Source: Carnegiea gigantea (taxonomy: Eukaryota; Streptophyta; Magnoliopsida; Caryophyllales; Cactaceae). Taken from it: DNA of 64,000 bases. A program made the translations under genes and the position numbers. Under the pieces are notes generated by a model. It did not search any database. It had not been told where the DNA came from and was given only the letters and a program-made list of their open reading frames with translations. Location of the stretch: assembly GCA_029747015.1 (NCBI GenBank), contig JAKOGI010000023.1:1541001-1605000 (forward strand), read 5' to 3'. This document shows, one piece after another, positions 10,765 to 22,403 of this stretch. How positions within the stretch are numbered: the stretch's first letter is position 1; every line of letters begins with the position of its first letter.

Positions 10765-12110
10765 TCTAGACTAGTGACTAATGATGCAAGTGAATCTCCC
10801 ATCTTTGATTGTTTCCCCGGTGAGAAATTATTTAGGGCTCAAGTGGAATCATAGTTTGCTGACATAATGAACTAGCCGGTGACTAGGGAAATGCCTCAGG
10901 GGTGGAATAAGGATGATAGGGATCATTTGCTTTCCATGGTCTGATTCTTTATATGGGACGACCCTTATTTAAATATTGTCTGGACCAAATCATTAAAAGA
11001 TACATCCCTAATGAGCACTTTCAGAGTGTCTTCTCCTTTTGCTATGATCAATTTTCTGGAGGACACTTTAGTGAAAAAAAGACCGCTGTAAAGATTCTTC
11101 AAAGCGGGTTCTATTGGCCCACCTTATTTAGAGATGCCCATGAGTATTGCACATGATGCTTGCGTTGTCAACAAATGGGCAAGACTAGTAGGAAAGACAT
11201 GATGCCACTTACCCCCATCATTGTTATAGACATATTTGATGTGTGGGCTATTGATTTTATGGGTCCATTCCTGAATTCATTTGGGAATGAGTACATTGTC
11301 TTGTGTGCGGATTATGTGTCAAAATGAGTAGAGGCAATTCCCACGAGGACGAATGAGTCTAAGGTGGTTGTGAGATTTTTGCGAGAAAATATTTTTGCAA
11401 GGTATGGGATGCCTAAGGCCACCATTAATGATCAAGAGACCCATTTCGACAATAGGTCCTTTAATGCACTCGTTAAGAGGTTCTCAATCCTCCATCGCAT
11501 TGCAACCTTGTACCATCCACAAACTAAAGGTCAAATGGAGATTTTGAATACACAAGTCAAGCAAATTCTAAAAAAGATCGTGAAGAGGAATTAAAAGGAC
11601 TGGGCAGATAAGCTAATTGATGCACTTTGAGCCTATCGAACAGCTTTGAAAACCCCTTTGGGCATGTCGTCCTATAGGGTGGTCTTTGGGCGTCCATACC
11701 ACATTCCCCGTTAAGCTCGAACATCAGGCTTGGTGGGCAATTCGGGACCTGAACTTTGACTTGACATCCGCTGGTGAGGAACAAAAGCTTAGTTTGAATG
11801 AGTTGAAAGAAATTAGGTGGGAATCATATGATAACACTCACTTAAGCAAAGATAATGCCAAATTCTTCCATGATATATTCATCCATAGAAAATAGTTTTC
11901 CCTCGGCCAAAAGGCGCTACTTTATGATTCCTGCCTTCATTTATTTCTAGGAAAGTTACGGTCTAGGTGGGTTGGTCCCCATGTTGTAGTTAAAGTGTTT
12001 CCCCATGAAGCGGTCAGAAATAGAGACTCCACCAAGGACTAAGTGTTCAAGGTGAATGTGCATAGATTGAAGCCCATACTAGAACTACCGAGTAAAGAGG
12101 ACATGGAGTG
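10765..12110 (+). pseudogene. Athila-type Ty3/gypsy pol remnant: C-terminal RNase H region and integrase
   Basis: Consecutive plus-strand segments give integrase landmarks: zinc-binding region GGHFSEKKTA and SGFYWPTLFRDAHEYC, core AIDFMGPF (first Asp), INDQETHF (second Asp), GQMEILNTQVKQI (Glu region), then YRVVFGRPYHIP, WAIRDLNFDLTSAG and KFFHD typical of the Athila C-terminus. Several stops interrupt it, among them AAA-TGA-GTA in the DYVSKxVEA motif and CTT-TGA-GCC in the ALxAYRTA motif, both consistent with TGG to TGA. RT is missing: the element is cut at about 10765 where it meets the oppositely oriented LTR. Confidence 0.82.
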
Positions 12111-12832
12111 TATCTTCCTCCAAAAACCCCTCCCTCCGACTAGTCATGTTTTGAGTCATTGTATAAATGCGCATGGTATACATAAGTATGTGGATGTTGA
12201 AAAAAAGAAGAAAAAAAGGTGAAAAGCTAAGAAAATGTGTGAAATTTTTTTGAAAAATATCAAAACAGTGATGAAAAAAAAAAAGAGTAGAGAAAAGAAT
12301 AAAATGAGTGAGAGAAAGGAGAGAAAGAGAGGTTCAAGAATAAAAAAGAAAAAATTTTGAGTGAAAAAGGGATTTGGAAGCAAGGGACATTGAAAAAAAA
12401 GAAGGATGGGGGGAGAGATTTAGCCTGAGTGTCCCGTGCTAGGGATCATACCCCTGCCAAGGACAGACAAAAAAAGGGTAACCAAAGATTTGGCGCGGAT
12501 GCCCCGTGCCAAGAGGCACGCCCATGCCACCCCCAGTCAGTACTAAACCGTCAATTTTCACTCTTCTTCTTCAGTTCTCCTCCTTCTTCCTCTGCAGTTT
12601 CTCTCTCTACTCGACACACACTCTCTATCTAAACCTCACTCTCCCTCTCATTACCCACTCAAATCTCACCCAGATACTTCAAGATTCACCGTTTTCAACC
12701 TTAATCTCCTCATTTCCACAATCAATTCTCTCAAATTTACTCCCTTTCATCCCCAACTCACTCACTTTTTCTCTTTAAAACCCTAACCTCTATTGTTGAG
12801 TTCGACGGTTGTAGAGAAAGAAAGTCTGCTCT
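12111..12832 (+). other. Athila spacer between pol and the second ORF
   Basis: A purine-rich stretch (12195-12415, A/G runs) is followed by GATGCCCCGTGCCAAG with adjacent GGCACGCCCATGCC, then a CT-rich region leading to the second ORF. The GCCCCGTGCC motif recurs in the LTR at 19490. Not coding. Confidence 0.55.
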
Positions 12833-15735
12833 TTGATTCCATTTTTGCACTCCAAAGGCTTGAATTCACACTCCATTAGCAACATGGGCAAGAGACGGGT
12901 TGGTGAATCATCCAAGGGACCCTCCCTATCCAAGAAATCATCCAAAACATCTTCATCCCAAGCACCCTCATGTACGAAAGGTACTAAAGATGCTTACCCA
13001 TTGATTTTACCTCCTAGCACTAGGGGTTTAATTTTTGTGAATGATGATCAAAGGATAAAGTGTGAAACTCTTGGTGTTAGAAAAACAAGTGAGCAAAAAT
13101 ATTGGCACGTGGATTCTTTGATGTAATTGGGAATGTTAGATGATGTTGTGACTTCATTGAGTAATTTGGGTTGGATGGAATATGTTGAGATGGAAGGTGT
13201 TGACGTAAAAAAATGTGCTATTTTTACAGTACCTTTCTGCCTAATTTATGCTTGAAATAATTATAATTTTTAGGTTTTTATTTGTTTTTTATTTTATTTT
13301 GCAGGTATTGAATAATTTGGAAAAATTGTGCGAAAATAATGAAGAAAGCCCGGAAACTGAAGAATTGGGCCAAGTAGATTCAAGTCAAACCAAACCAAAC
13401 CAAACCCAAAAAAAAAAAATAATAAATAAAAGCCTAAACTCTACCCAGCTCGTGTGACCCGGTTTCCCCCCTTTTTTTTACCCATAGCCCGAGAGCCTCC
13501 CCCTTTAGACTCAATTTCTTTCTCTCTCCTCTCATTTTTCCCCTCTGCCCAAAGAACCCGAGCCTTCTCCCCACGTGCTCCTCTTCTCTTCCTCCTCTTC
13601 CATGGAGCTTCGTGTTCTTCCTCAGCCGTTCGATTGCTCTGTCCTCCTTCAATTTCCATTAATGGTAGCCGTTACCATCTCCAGCCCTTCGAGTTGCTTA
13701 CCTCGTAAACGGGTGAGAACCGACCAAGGCTCGGTATAAATCAAGCGAATGGCACGATTCTGGGGATGAATTTTAGGTTTTTAGGTTTAGTAATTTAGTT
13801 TTAGATTTTGCAGCAAGAATTTCATCTTCAATTTCAGAGATTTTAGGATGTAATTCCTGTTTGCCTATTTCGGATTTCCAGATCTGATTTAGTTTGGTTC
13901 GAATTTGGTTGATTTTCGGTTGTTGGGTTCCTTTCCTGGCTTGCGATTTGTTTGAATGTTAGCAAGAATTTCGATTCTCATATTTGATTTCTGTTGCAAG
14001 TTGTTGGTTTCGGTGGTTGATTTTAGCAAGAATTTTGCTTGAATGTTGACTAAAGTTGTCGCTCCTGCTCGCCTACTTCCCCTGTTTCTAGTTGAATTTG
14101 GATACAATCCTTACTTCTCATTCACTGTTAGTTTCTAGCTGTTAAATCTGATGTAATTTAGCTCTATTCATATTCTGGTTTGTCACTTTCGCTTGATGCC
14201 ATTTTCACTTGATGCAATTCTTGTCCCCTGCCAGTTTCGAATTCTGATTTGGGTTGCTTCATTCGACACTTTGGTTGCTTGAGTTAGATGGTGGATGAAT
14301 TCAGTTGGAACTTGCTAATCAGTTGAATGTTTAGTCAGTTGGAACTCAATTAGAACGAACTTGTCTTAGCTATAAAACATCCAGTCATGCTCTTGGGGTT
14401 GCATTTTAGGTCAATATATTACACATCGATTTACATGATATTCTAGTCTAGGCAACCTAGCAATCTAATGTCACAACCCATCCCTGAGGACGATATCTGT
14501 TAGTATTACAACATCAACCGTATACTTGCGGAAATTCACGACAGAAGATGTGTCTTATGACCGGTTGATTATCATGTTTTTGAGTTCATTGAATGTAGAT
14601 TGGGCCCGTTTATATAGAGATTAGGAGCTCCTTATTTCCTTCCGGACGTTCAATACGGACCATAGGTTGAGTTTAAGGGAATTCAATGGGTTGCTTCACC
14701 TGCCAGTGTATTTGGACTCTTTTAGGGATGTGCCAAATAGGTGGTGCCTTAACCTTGTCTGGTTGAGCATCACATGCTCTAAAAGAAAAGCATACACCGA
14801 TAGGTTTGGGCGGCCATGTGTGTACGACCCTAGGCAGGCCAAGGCCACAAACATCTGTAATGGCAATATTCGTCATTTACAGCATTTAATAACTAATATT
14901 ATCTTTGGGCGCAATGATAGCAAGAACATATGTAGAAAAGCGGAGTTATTTTTTATTCAGTGTCCCTTGACCAGGACCTATGTAGATACTGGGGCTTTCA
15001 TCTCTGCCACTTAGTAGAAGTGGCCAAATATAAACTACCCATAAAAATGTAATTGCTGTGGTAGGTACAGTCACTGCAATTGCCCAAGCCTTGGGTCATG
15101 GAGGGAAATTAGGTAGGGTCGAGCCTCACTTCTTGAGTGGAAATCTAGATATAGCTACCCTAGCCCACACGACTATCATAGATACAAAGGGCGGCATTAA
15201 CAAGTACCCCCACCACAAACAAGTACTTTTCACCTTTCCCTATGTGGTCTGAACCATTATTTCAAACAAACAAAATTGGAACTGTGATCGAGAGATAGTG
15301 AGAAAGGTGGTGATGCCACGCAAGGGTGATGAAGGTGATGAGGGGCATGAAGAGGGTAGGGAGGATGATGACAATGAAGGTAAAAAAAAGTGGCAAGAGG
15401 CCTAACAACACAGGGGAACCTAAGGGAAGAATGACCCCGTATCTCAACCATAACCACAAATCCAACACCCATATTTTGAGATGGGGTGCTCTTCCTCCAC
15501 ACCCCAAATGCCTTTTGATGCAAATTTCCTCCAATCTTTTTCTAACCTCCAAGTGGAGGTAATCGGACTTCGAGAGGGGTACAATGAGATGCATCACGAC
15601 ATTCATCGAATGTCCGTACATATGGAGTCAATCAAAGAGGGAATGATTTACTATAGGGGGTATGTGAAGTGGCAAGAAGAGAGAGAGATGAGGCTCATCT
15701 GGAGAGAGGACGAGCAGGCTATGAGAGAAGCCTAA
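12833..15735 (+). pseudogene. Athila second ORF (plant-specific 'env position' protein), interrupted
   Basis: The 5' part (12833-13205) includes MGKRRVGESSKG, RKTSEQKYWHVDSL and LGMLDDVVTSLSNLGWMEYVEM. The reading resumes from about 14531 with TTEDVSYDRLIIMFLSSLN, then LREFNGLLHLPV, IFGRNDSKNIC..., TAIAQALGH and EPHFLSGNLDIATL, all characteristic of the protein encoded downstream of pol in Athila elements. Intervening 13214-14530 is a separate insertion. Stops and frame changes are frequent (for example after FISAT near 15014). Function is unknown; it has been compared with envelope proteins by position only. The tail 15481-15735 is helix-prone, rich in Glu, Arg and Met. Confidence 0.75.
13214..14530 (+). 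repeat. LTR-like insertion (probable solo LTR) inside the Athila ORF
   Basis: About 1.3 kb separates two halves of the Athila second ORF that otherwise fit together. The insert starts near TGTGCTATTTTTACAG, contains a CT-rich leader-like segment (13500-13640) and ends with CATCCCTGAGGACGATATC...GTATACTTGCG, wording common at the 3' ends of plant gypsy LTRs. No coding domain was seen inside. Exact borders and a target duplication could not be fixed; flanking A-runs obscure them. Confidence 0.5.
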
Positions 15736-18700
15736 GTGTACGAGGAGAGGCGGCAGATCAATGAACTTATTTGGCAACAATCTGCGGCCATCCACCAGTT
15801 AGAGCAGTGGTTCCACCTTTCCCGGGTGATTAAGGGAGCTCGTCGACGTTCCCACCATTTCCTCCATACTTTTGGCTACCACCTGGATTCGGTAGGGCCC
15901 AGTGACTGTGAGTTATATCCCCCTTCCCTAAGTCTTTATCTTTTATTGCATTTGAAGGTTTATTACATATGGTTATTTGTATTATGGGGCATCCAAGTTA
16001 TTCTATAGGTTGTCACAATGTTGATTATTTGTCTCTCCCTTTCCCTCTTGTTGTGGTGTGTTGTGATTTTGATGGCCATTTGAGGAGTAATTTGGGTTGT
16101 GTTAGCCATATGATTGAAATGATAAATGAATGCTGTAATCGATGCAATCCATTTGTGGTGGATTTGACTATTGGAGTACTGGGTTCTTAGGAGCATAGGC
16201 AATGTCCATAGTTGCATTTAGTGTAGTCATGCATGCGCATTGTATATATAACTCCATGTTTATCATTTCCATATTTTCTTCTTCCTTATTTTCTTCTCCA
16301 TGTTTACCCTATCTCAAGGTAGTCTTCTTTCTTCTCCTTGTCGATATTCCTTCTTTTCTCCTCTTTTTCATTTCTTTCCTTGTTAGAGCACCTTTTTCCC
16401 ATAATGAGGACATTGTGCATGTTAAGTGTGGGGCGGGGAAGCGCTTCCATTATTTTTTGAAAAAGAAAAAAAAGAGAGAACTTTTTTTAAAAATTCAAAA
16501 AGATTTTTCAATTTTCTTATAAATGGATAGTTTTGAGGGAAAATGCGTGACTTTTATTGGCAATGACCTTTGATTGCTTAGGACTCGAATAGCACATAAT
16601 TAGGGTGCATGGGATGGAGAGAAAGTCCAAATTTTTAATAATTCATGTCTAGTTGGGCCTAATAGATAAGAGTAGGCATGGTAGGTGAACCTGTGAGGTT
16701 TTTGAGCCTTATGTGATCACTTCTTCACTTGCGGTCATCTTGTTCATTTCTTGAAGAGCTCATCCACATATGTCATTCTCTAGAATTTGCGCTAACTCTC
16801 TTTGAAACCATATATCGCATTTGCATTATTGATGAAAGGAAAGAGACATTCTTTCTGCATAATTAGAGCCACATTAGCCAAAAAGCCTCCCATGGTACAT
16901 AATTTGTATCCCTTGTTCCCCCTTTGAGCCTTAACCATTGATGTTTTTGTGTGACCTGCATGATTAGCTTTAGCCTCAAACACTACCTCCACCTAAGCCA
17001 AGGCCAATAAGTATCACTATGATGAAGGGGTTTGGGAATAGTGTGAGGGAATATGTATTTGGTGTGGCTTGTAAAAAGAAAGAGGAAAATGTTGGAATTA
17101 ACTTGATACTTTGCAAAAAGTTAGAAACTTTCTTGCCAAGCACTCCTTTATTTGAAAAGGAAAAAAAAGAAGAAAAAGAGAAGAGCACACAATAAAACAA
17201 AGAAATGAGACATTTTGCTTTGAAAAAAAAGGAAAAGAGAAAAAGGGAATAAAAGTCTTGGCATTAAAGGTTTAAGTAAAAATTAGAGTATTCAAGTCAT
17301 CAATGCAAATTACTAGTTGGAGTGGGATTGTGGGGGGTATGATTCATGAACGTGATTGTGATAACTCATTAGAGCGGCTTGTAGGGGTGTTCATTGCTCG
17401 GTCTGGACCGGGACCGGACCGAAGACCGGCCTAGACCGGACCAGACCGTGCATAATCGGTCCGGTCCACGGTCCTGTTCTTTTCCAGTTTCGGTCTTCGG
17501 TCCAGTCCCGATCCAGACCGATGGACCGGTGGATCGGTTTAAAATTGCGGTCTGCTACAGTGCTACTTTGCTTCTTTCTTGTTTTGTTTTAGACTTCAGA
17601 ACTTCAATTCCTTCCTTCCTTCCTTTCCTGAGCCTGGACCAGTCGCCCTGCTCTCGCCCTTGCCCTCGCCCTCGCCCTTCGTGTTGCCTCTCCATCTCTC
17701 CCCCTTCGGCGTTCGCCTTTTCCCAGCCCGGCCAGCCGTTTTCCGGTGGCCACTCAGTCGACTGGCCTCCCTCTCACCTTTCCCCACTTACTCTCAGTCG
17801 CAGACCTCCCTCTCGGTCGTCCATGTCTGGCTGTCCTCGCCCCTGCCCACCGTGAAGACGACGACGATCGGCCGTCCCAGCCGCCTGCCCGTCGGTCCCT
17901 CTGCCAGTTTTTGCGTGGGTGAGGTATGACCTTCTCTCAGTGTTAGGGGTTTTTTTTTTTTGTAGCTTTTCGGTTTTGATTTCTTATTTGTGTTGTCTTC
18001 ACTCTTCAGTCTTTAGTTCAGTCTTCACTCTTGAGTTCGACCTGCCCTGCCTCTGCTGCTGTACTCCGTGCTCGTCTGGACCCTCTGTCGCTCTCCAGTC
18101 TCCCCACTGCTGAGGTACGAGAACAGGTAGATAGGGCTTGTGAAATTTGCAAATTGGATGATGAGATTGAAATTTGTAAATTGGATGATGAAATTGAATA
18201 ACAATATTGTGTGGTTTCAATGAGAGAGTGAGACAACTGGGTATATTCCTGTTTGTTTCTAGTTGAGTGATTTGAGGAATATTTCTTGATTTGTGAGTTG
18301 TGACAAGGTTGAATTCTGGTAACTATGTCTAATCTCTTAGCAGGCAACAGCTAGCACTCAGTACTCAGTAGTGAGCACAGCAGAGGCAGCAGTGAACAGG
18401 GAATAAAATAGAAGTCTACAATGCTTTCGGTCCACAATCGGTCTGGTCCGGTCCCAATTTTGCCCGGTCCGGTCCGGTCCGAGACCGACAGTCCCTCGGT
18501 TCAGTCTTCGGTCTCCATTGCGCGCCTTGCTCGGTCTTCGGTCCAGGCCGGTCCGGTCCGGTCCGGTCCTGGACCGATGAACAGCCCTAGCGGCTTGCTA
18601 GTTCCTCGTTCTGAAATTGTGCCTCCTTCCTCAATCTTTAACCTAGCCCTATTATAACCTTTGAACAGCCCTCTTGATTGTCAAAATGCATGTGCAAACA

Positions 18701-19232
18701 TGCTGTGGGGATTGAGAGCTAGATTAAACCTATGGTAGAATGTATTTGTTGGTGTTAAGCATTAGTGCACCCATGTTATTACTCTAAACACTTGAGAGGA
18801 GAGTCCCATATGCTCTAAAGTGAGTAACCATCACTTACTACTTATTGAAAAAGGTTGGAATGAAAACATGATTGTCATCTACAAGGATCGCCTGCCTGAT
18901 TATGCACCCTATGCTTGTGTTATGTGAATCTTGGTGATTAGAGTGAGTTATTGACTTAGAAAGTGTATGATTACCCTTATTGATGTTTGCAAAGATCTGT
19001 GAAAAACTAAAAAAAGATTTTTCCTTCTTTTTCTCTCTCTTTTTCTTTTTCTTCTTCAAAGACTTATGGGTTTGTCTTCCTTAAACCCTCATGAGACTGC
19101 ACTTATCCATGTGGGGGACCAAGGGGTTGAATGAGCTTGTTACATATGCTAAATGCAACCGCACCACCTACAAAAAGGTGATTTGCTCATGTTTTTACTT
19201 AAGGATGAGTGAAATCTAAGTATGGGGGTATC
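15736..19232 (+). other. Athila 3' non-coding region up to the LTR
   Basis: Opens with a short continuation of the helix-prone frame (QLEQWFHLS near 15800), then a long non-coding stretch with the phrases GAGGACATTGTGCATG...AAGTGTGGGG (16408-16433) and GGATGAGTGAAATC...AAGTATGGGGGTA (19203-19230), the purine-tract-like strings seen in Athila 3' regions. Interrupted by the hAT at 17382-18589. Polypurine and poly-T runs near 16450-16500, 17160-17250 and 19010-19060. Confidence 0.6.
17382..18589. mobile_element. Non-autonomous hAT element, 1208 bp, 8-bp TSD GCGGCTTG
   Basis: Ends TAGGGGTGTTCAT and ATGAACAGCCCTA form a terminal inverted repeat, flanked by identical GCGGCTTG at 17374-17381 and 18590-18597. 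Eight-base duplications and TA(G)GGG ends are hAT hallmarks. Subterminal regions (17398-17540 and 18430-18575) are dense in GGTCCG/CGGACC repeats, probably transposase-binding arrays and capable of strong secondary structure. The GC-rich interior (17620-17900) resembles a gene leader but no transposase or known domain was recognised. Confidence 0.9.
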
Positions 19233-20406
19233 TGTTTGGTTTCTAACCAGACAAAGTTTTGACCCTTATTATTGGATTTTTGCTCACAAATAATCTTTAA
19301 ATTAGTTCATTAATTAGATTTTGTGTTTTGTAGGGTTAAATGAGAGAGGAATCCAATTGGAAGCAAAGCCCAATTCACTTTGAGGGAAAAATCCAAGGGG
19401 CGTGTAACAAAGTCAGGAGGGTGTGCCACAAGGTAAGCAGGGCGTGCCACAAGCAAAAAAATTGAATAATGCGGATAGAGATTCAGCACGGATGCCCCGT
19501 GCCAAGGTGTACGACTGTGCCAAACTGTGGAATTTAGTTTTGTTTTAATTCCACGATAATGTAATGGTTAAAAGGCAATTTTTGGCATTTTAGATCATCT
19601 TTGTAGCAGCTTTCTCACTCTAGCTTTAGCCTTGTAGAACATTCTCTCTCCTCCATTAATGAATAGCTACGAAGTTGAAGCTTTAGATTAATTTCATGGC
19701 AAGTTTCTTATTCTCTCTCTTATTATTGCTTAATCTTACTTTCTCTCTCCAAAATTTCTTCAAAGTCTTCACTTTTGACTAATATCAACCTTTCCCAAAC
19801 ATGGGCTTGATGTGCTGGGGGTTGTGGAGAGATTTGGGTTTTGATCTTAATGGATTTGAAACCTAAATCTACCTCTCAAAACTCAATCATCTCTTTAGTT
19901 GATTTCTCTCTTTTTTACATTTACTCATCCATACTAATAGGGTAGCTTGAGTTACTGTAAAGTTGATTTTTAGGTAAAGAGATCATTCAAGGCTTGATGA
20001 TGATGTAGCGCTTAATTTGAATCATGAAAGATTGTGAACTCATTGGTAACTTCTCTCCCTTATCTTTTTATTGCATTTGTTAGGATTAGGTGCAGTATAA
20101 TATAAATATTTTTTTTGGGGTGATTTTTGAGGATTGTTGGTTGTGTTGATTGGCCAAGTCGAACCAAGGGCAATGTGGAGCCCGATCCCCCTTTTTCTTT
20201 ATGCTATGTGTTTTTTAGATGTTGATGATCATTAGTTAGATTAGTGTAGTGTTTATTTGCTTTGAAAAGTCATTCTAGAAGAGTTTACTAAGTTGGCATG
20301 CTAGGTTTGTTTAATTAAGTTGAAAATTGAAATCACTCTTACGGTTAAATCAATCTTAGGTTAATCACTATTCATCCTGGAGGACGACTTGAACTCTTAC
20401 TCACCA
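19233..20406 (+). repeat. Athila 3' LTR
   Basis: Begins with TGTTTGGTTTCTAACCAG directly after the purine tract AAGTATGGGGGTA and ends near TTCATCCTGGAGGACGAC...TCACCACA, the usual LTR end wording. Contains the Athila-type motif GATGCCCCGTGCCAAGG near 19490. No partner LTR exists in the window, because the 5' part of the element is gone. Beyond the right border Helitron coding resumes. Confidence 0.6.
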
Positions 20407-20419
20407 CAAGAAAATATTA

Positions 20420-20972
20420 CTAACATTGTGATTCCTCAATCTTGTCTCTCGCCATTAGAAATGTTTTTGCCAATGGTTTAAACTCAGTGAACATCTTGAC
20501 CAAATCTTTAATACTTGTGTCATCCACCCCATCATTTTTTTCATCTCTTGATGAAGCTCGTCTTTGATTTTGTAGTTCGTTTTATGTGTCATATATATAA
20601 AGTTGTGCAAATATTGGATTCTTGTTCGGGGAAGGTACTAAGGAGCCTATTACATCGCTAGTTCTCCTAAAGACATAGGGTCCGGGTTCCTAGTTTATCT
20701 TCTTATCAACTTTTACTCTAATGGACGTCAATGCAAACATGGAGTTATATGCTCTAATATGATCTCTAGATTTTACAGATGTTTACCCACCTTTATAGTC
20801 AAGAAACTGATGAAGATATGGAGGAAATTCTTTAAGGGCAGGTAACTTTACTTTGCCTTCCATACAACACATTGAGAACATATGCTTGTGTATTTCTAGT
20901 TTGTTCATTCTCTCTTCATACCACACAATTGTTGTGCAATATGTACATGCACAAGTTGGTGGGCCTAATTCA
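20420..20972 (-). pseudogene. Helitron N-terminal (helitron-like N) domain fragment
   Basis: Minus-strand reading from 20972 gives GPPTCACTYCTTIVWYEER (with a C-x2-C pair), FSMCCMEGKVKLPALKEFPP, YLHQFLDYKGG, HIRAYNSMFALTS, NPIFAQLYIYDT and FKPLAKTFLMARDKIEE, the standard block upstream of the Rep domain in plant Helitron proteins. Stops (for example in KKIN* and YDT*) and small indels disable it. It stops at the Athila LTR end near 20410; the downstream Rep part is not found, and the helicase part lies at 3462-5321 on the same strand. Confidence 0.8.
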
Positions 20973-22403
20973 ATATATTATATATTGTTATGACCTACAT
21001 AAACAAAGTTTAATGTAACAATTAAGATAGTTCACATGTGAACCATAATTAAAAGTGCTATGTGCTATATTTTTTATAGTTTCATCACCTATGCTTTGTC
21101 ATTTTGTCCATGACATACATAACTTTTAGTATTTATCTAATCCATGAAAAAGTGCATCACATTATCTGACATGAAACAAAAAATTCTAAAGACTTTACTA
21201 GTTATGTTATAACCATGTTGTGTAGAATATATGAATTTAAATGAAATGCATGGTTTCATAGTATTTCTTAGTGTTTACTAAAATTTATGTTGTGCTATGA
21301 TGTTTTGTTAGTTAATAAATGAATTATAAGATTTGTGTATATCTATAGACATACATTTGATAGTTTATGTTTCCCCTTTACATAGTTAATGAGTTTGTGA
21401 GTAGTTAATGAGTTTGTGAGTTAATTAGAATATGTTATATCATTATTAAATTTAAATATAATTGATATTGAAGGAGTTGTGTCAGTTTTGCAAATGAATA
21501 ACTTGATAGTTGCTGTAATTAAAATTATAACATTTGTTATCCAAGGGTGTGAAAAGATTATTTACGTTGAATTTTGTCTTTTTTGCTGTTAGGATTGGTT
21601 GTTTCCCCATTTTTCAAAGTTGGATTATCTGTATTGGAAAAATATAAATAGAATTGTTATAAAATTTGTCTTTGAATAACATTTTTGGTCTTAAAATTTT
21701 GTGTGGATTAGAAACAAAAATAATATCGTTTGAAAACTTTCATAGTTCATATGTTAAACATTCATTTGACTTTGCTACAAAAACCAAAATCCATATGAAG
21801 ATGGTAGTATTAAGCACGAGTTGCAATATACATTGTTATTTGACTAGCAAAGATAGTATGAATATTGTCGTAATAGTTATAGAACTTTTATGAATAAAAG
21901 ATGATTATCATCTACAAATATGTGAGTTTAGAATTACAATTAAAAAGAGAAATTGAAATTGATTGTTGTGAATTATAGAGAATAATGGGAGAATGCATTA
22001 TCCAAATTCTGCTCTAATAGACCTTAACCTAGTATCATCCATTAACCTACTTCGAAATCCTTTTAAATAGTGTAAATAAGGTTGGAGAGGTGGCTGATGA
22101 TAATGATAATGGTAATGGTGATGGCGATGGTGATGGGGATGGGGATGATAATGATGATGTTGATGGTGATGATGATAGTGGGAGTAGTAATAGTGCATAA
22201 ATGAAAAATCTATAACGATGCAAAGGCTAAGACATCATATTTACAAATTACAACTTTCAGCCACGATAACTAAAGTTAATGTGTGATGAAAGCAATCTCA
22301 ATCCAAATCCATTACCCCAAAATTCCCTCCACCAAGAGGGGTGGAGGGTTTAATATAGTAGTCTTACCCCTGAATTGCAAAATTACAGAGAAATTGGTTT
22401 CGT
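20973..22403. other. AT-rich region between Helitron fragment and gypsy element
   Basis: No recognisable coding. Contains a short direct repeat AGTTAATGAGTTTGTGAG (about 21384-21420) and the GAT-rich microsatellite at 22087-22196. May contain 5' non-coding parts of the Helitron. Confidence 0.45.
22087..22196. repeat. GAT/GGT trinucleotide-type repeat
   Basis: Degenerate (GATGGT/GATGAT)n array. The His-rich minus-strand frame across it is an artefact of the repeat. Confidence 0.8.

Noticed and set aside
12833..15735. Athila second ORF as a true viral envelope gene
   Set aside because: No signal peptide, membrane anchor or fusion-like region was seen; only the position after pol suggests an envelope.
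21998..22198. His-rich minus-strand frame
   Set aside because: Translation of the GAT-rich microsatellite.
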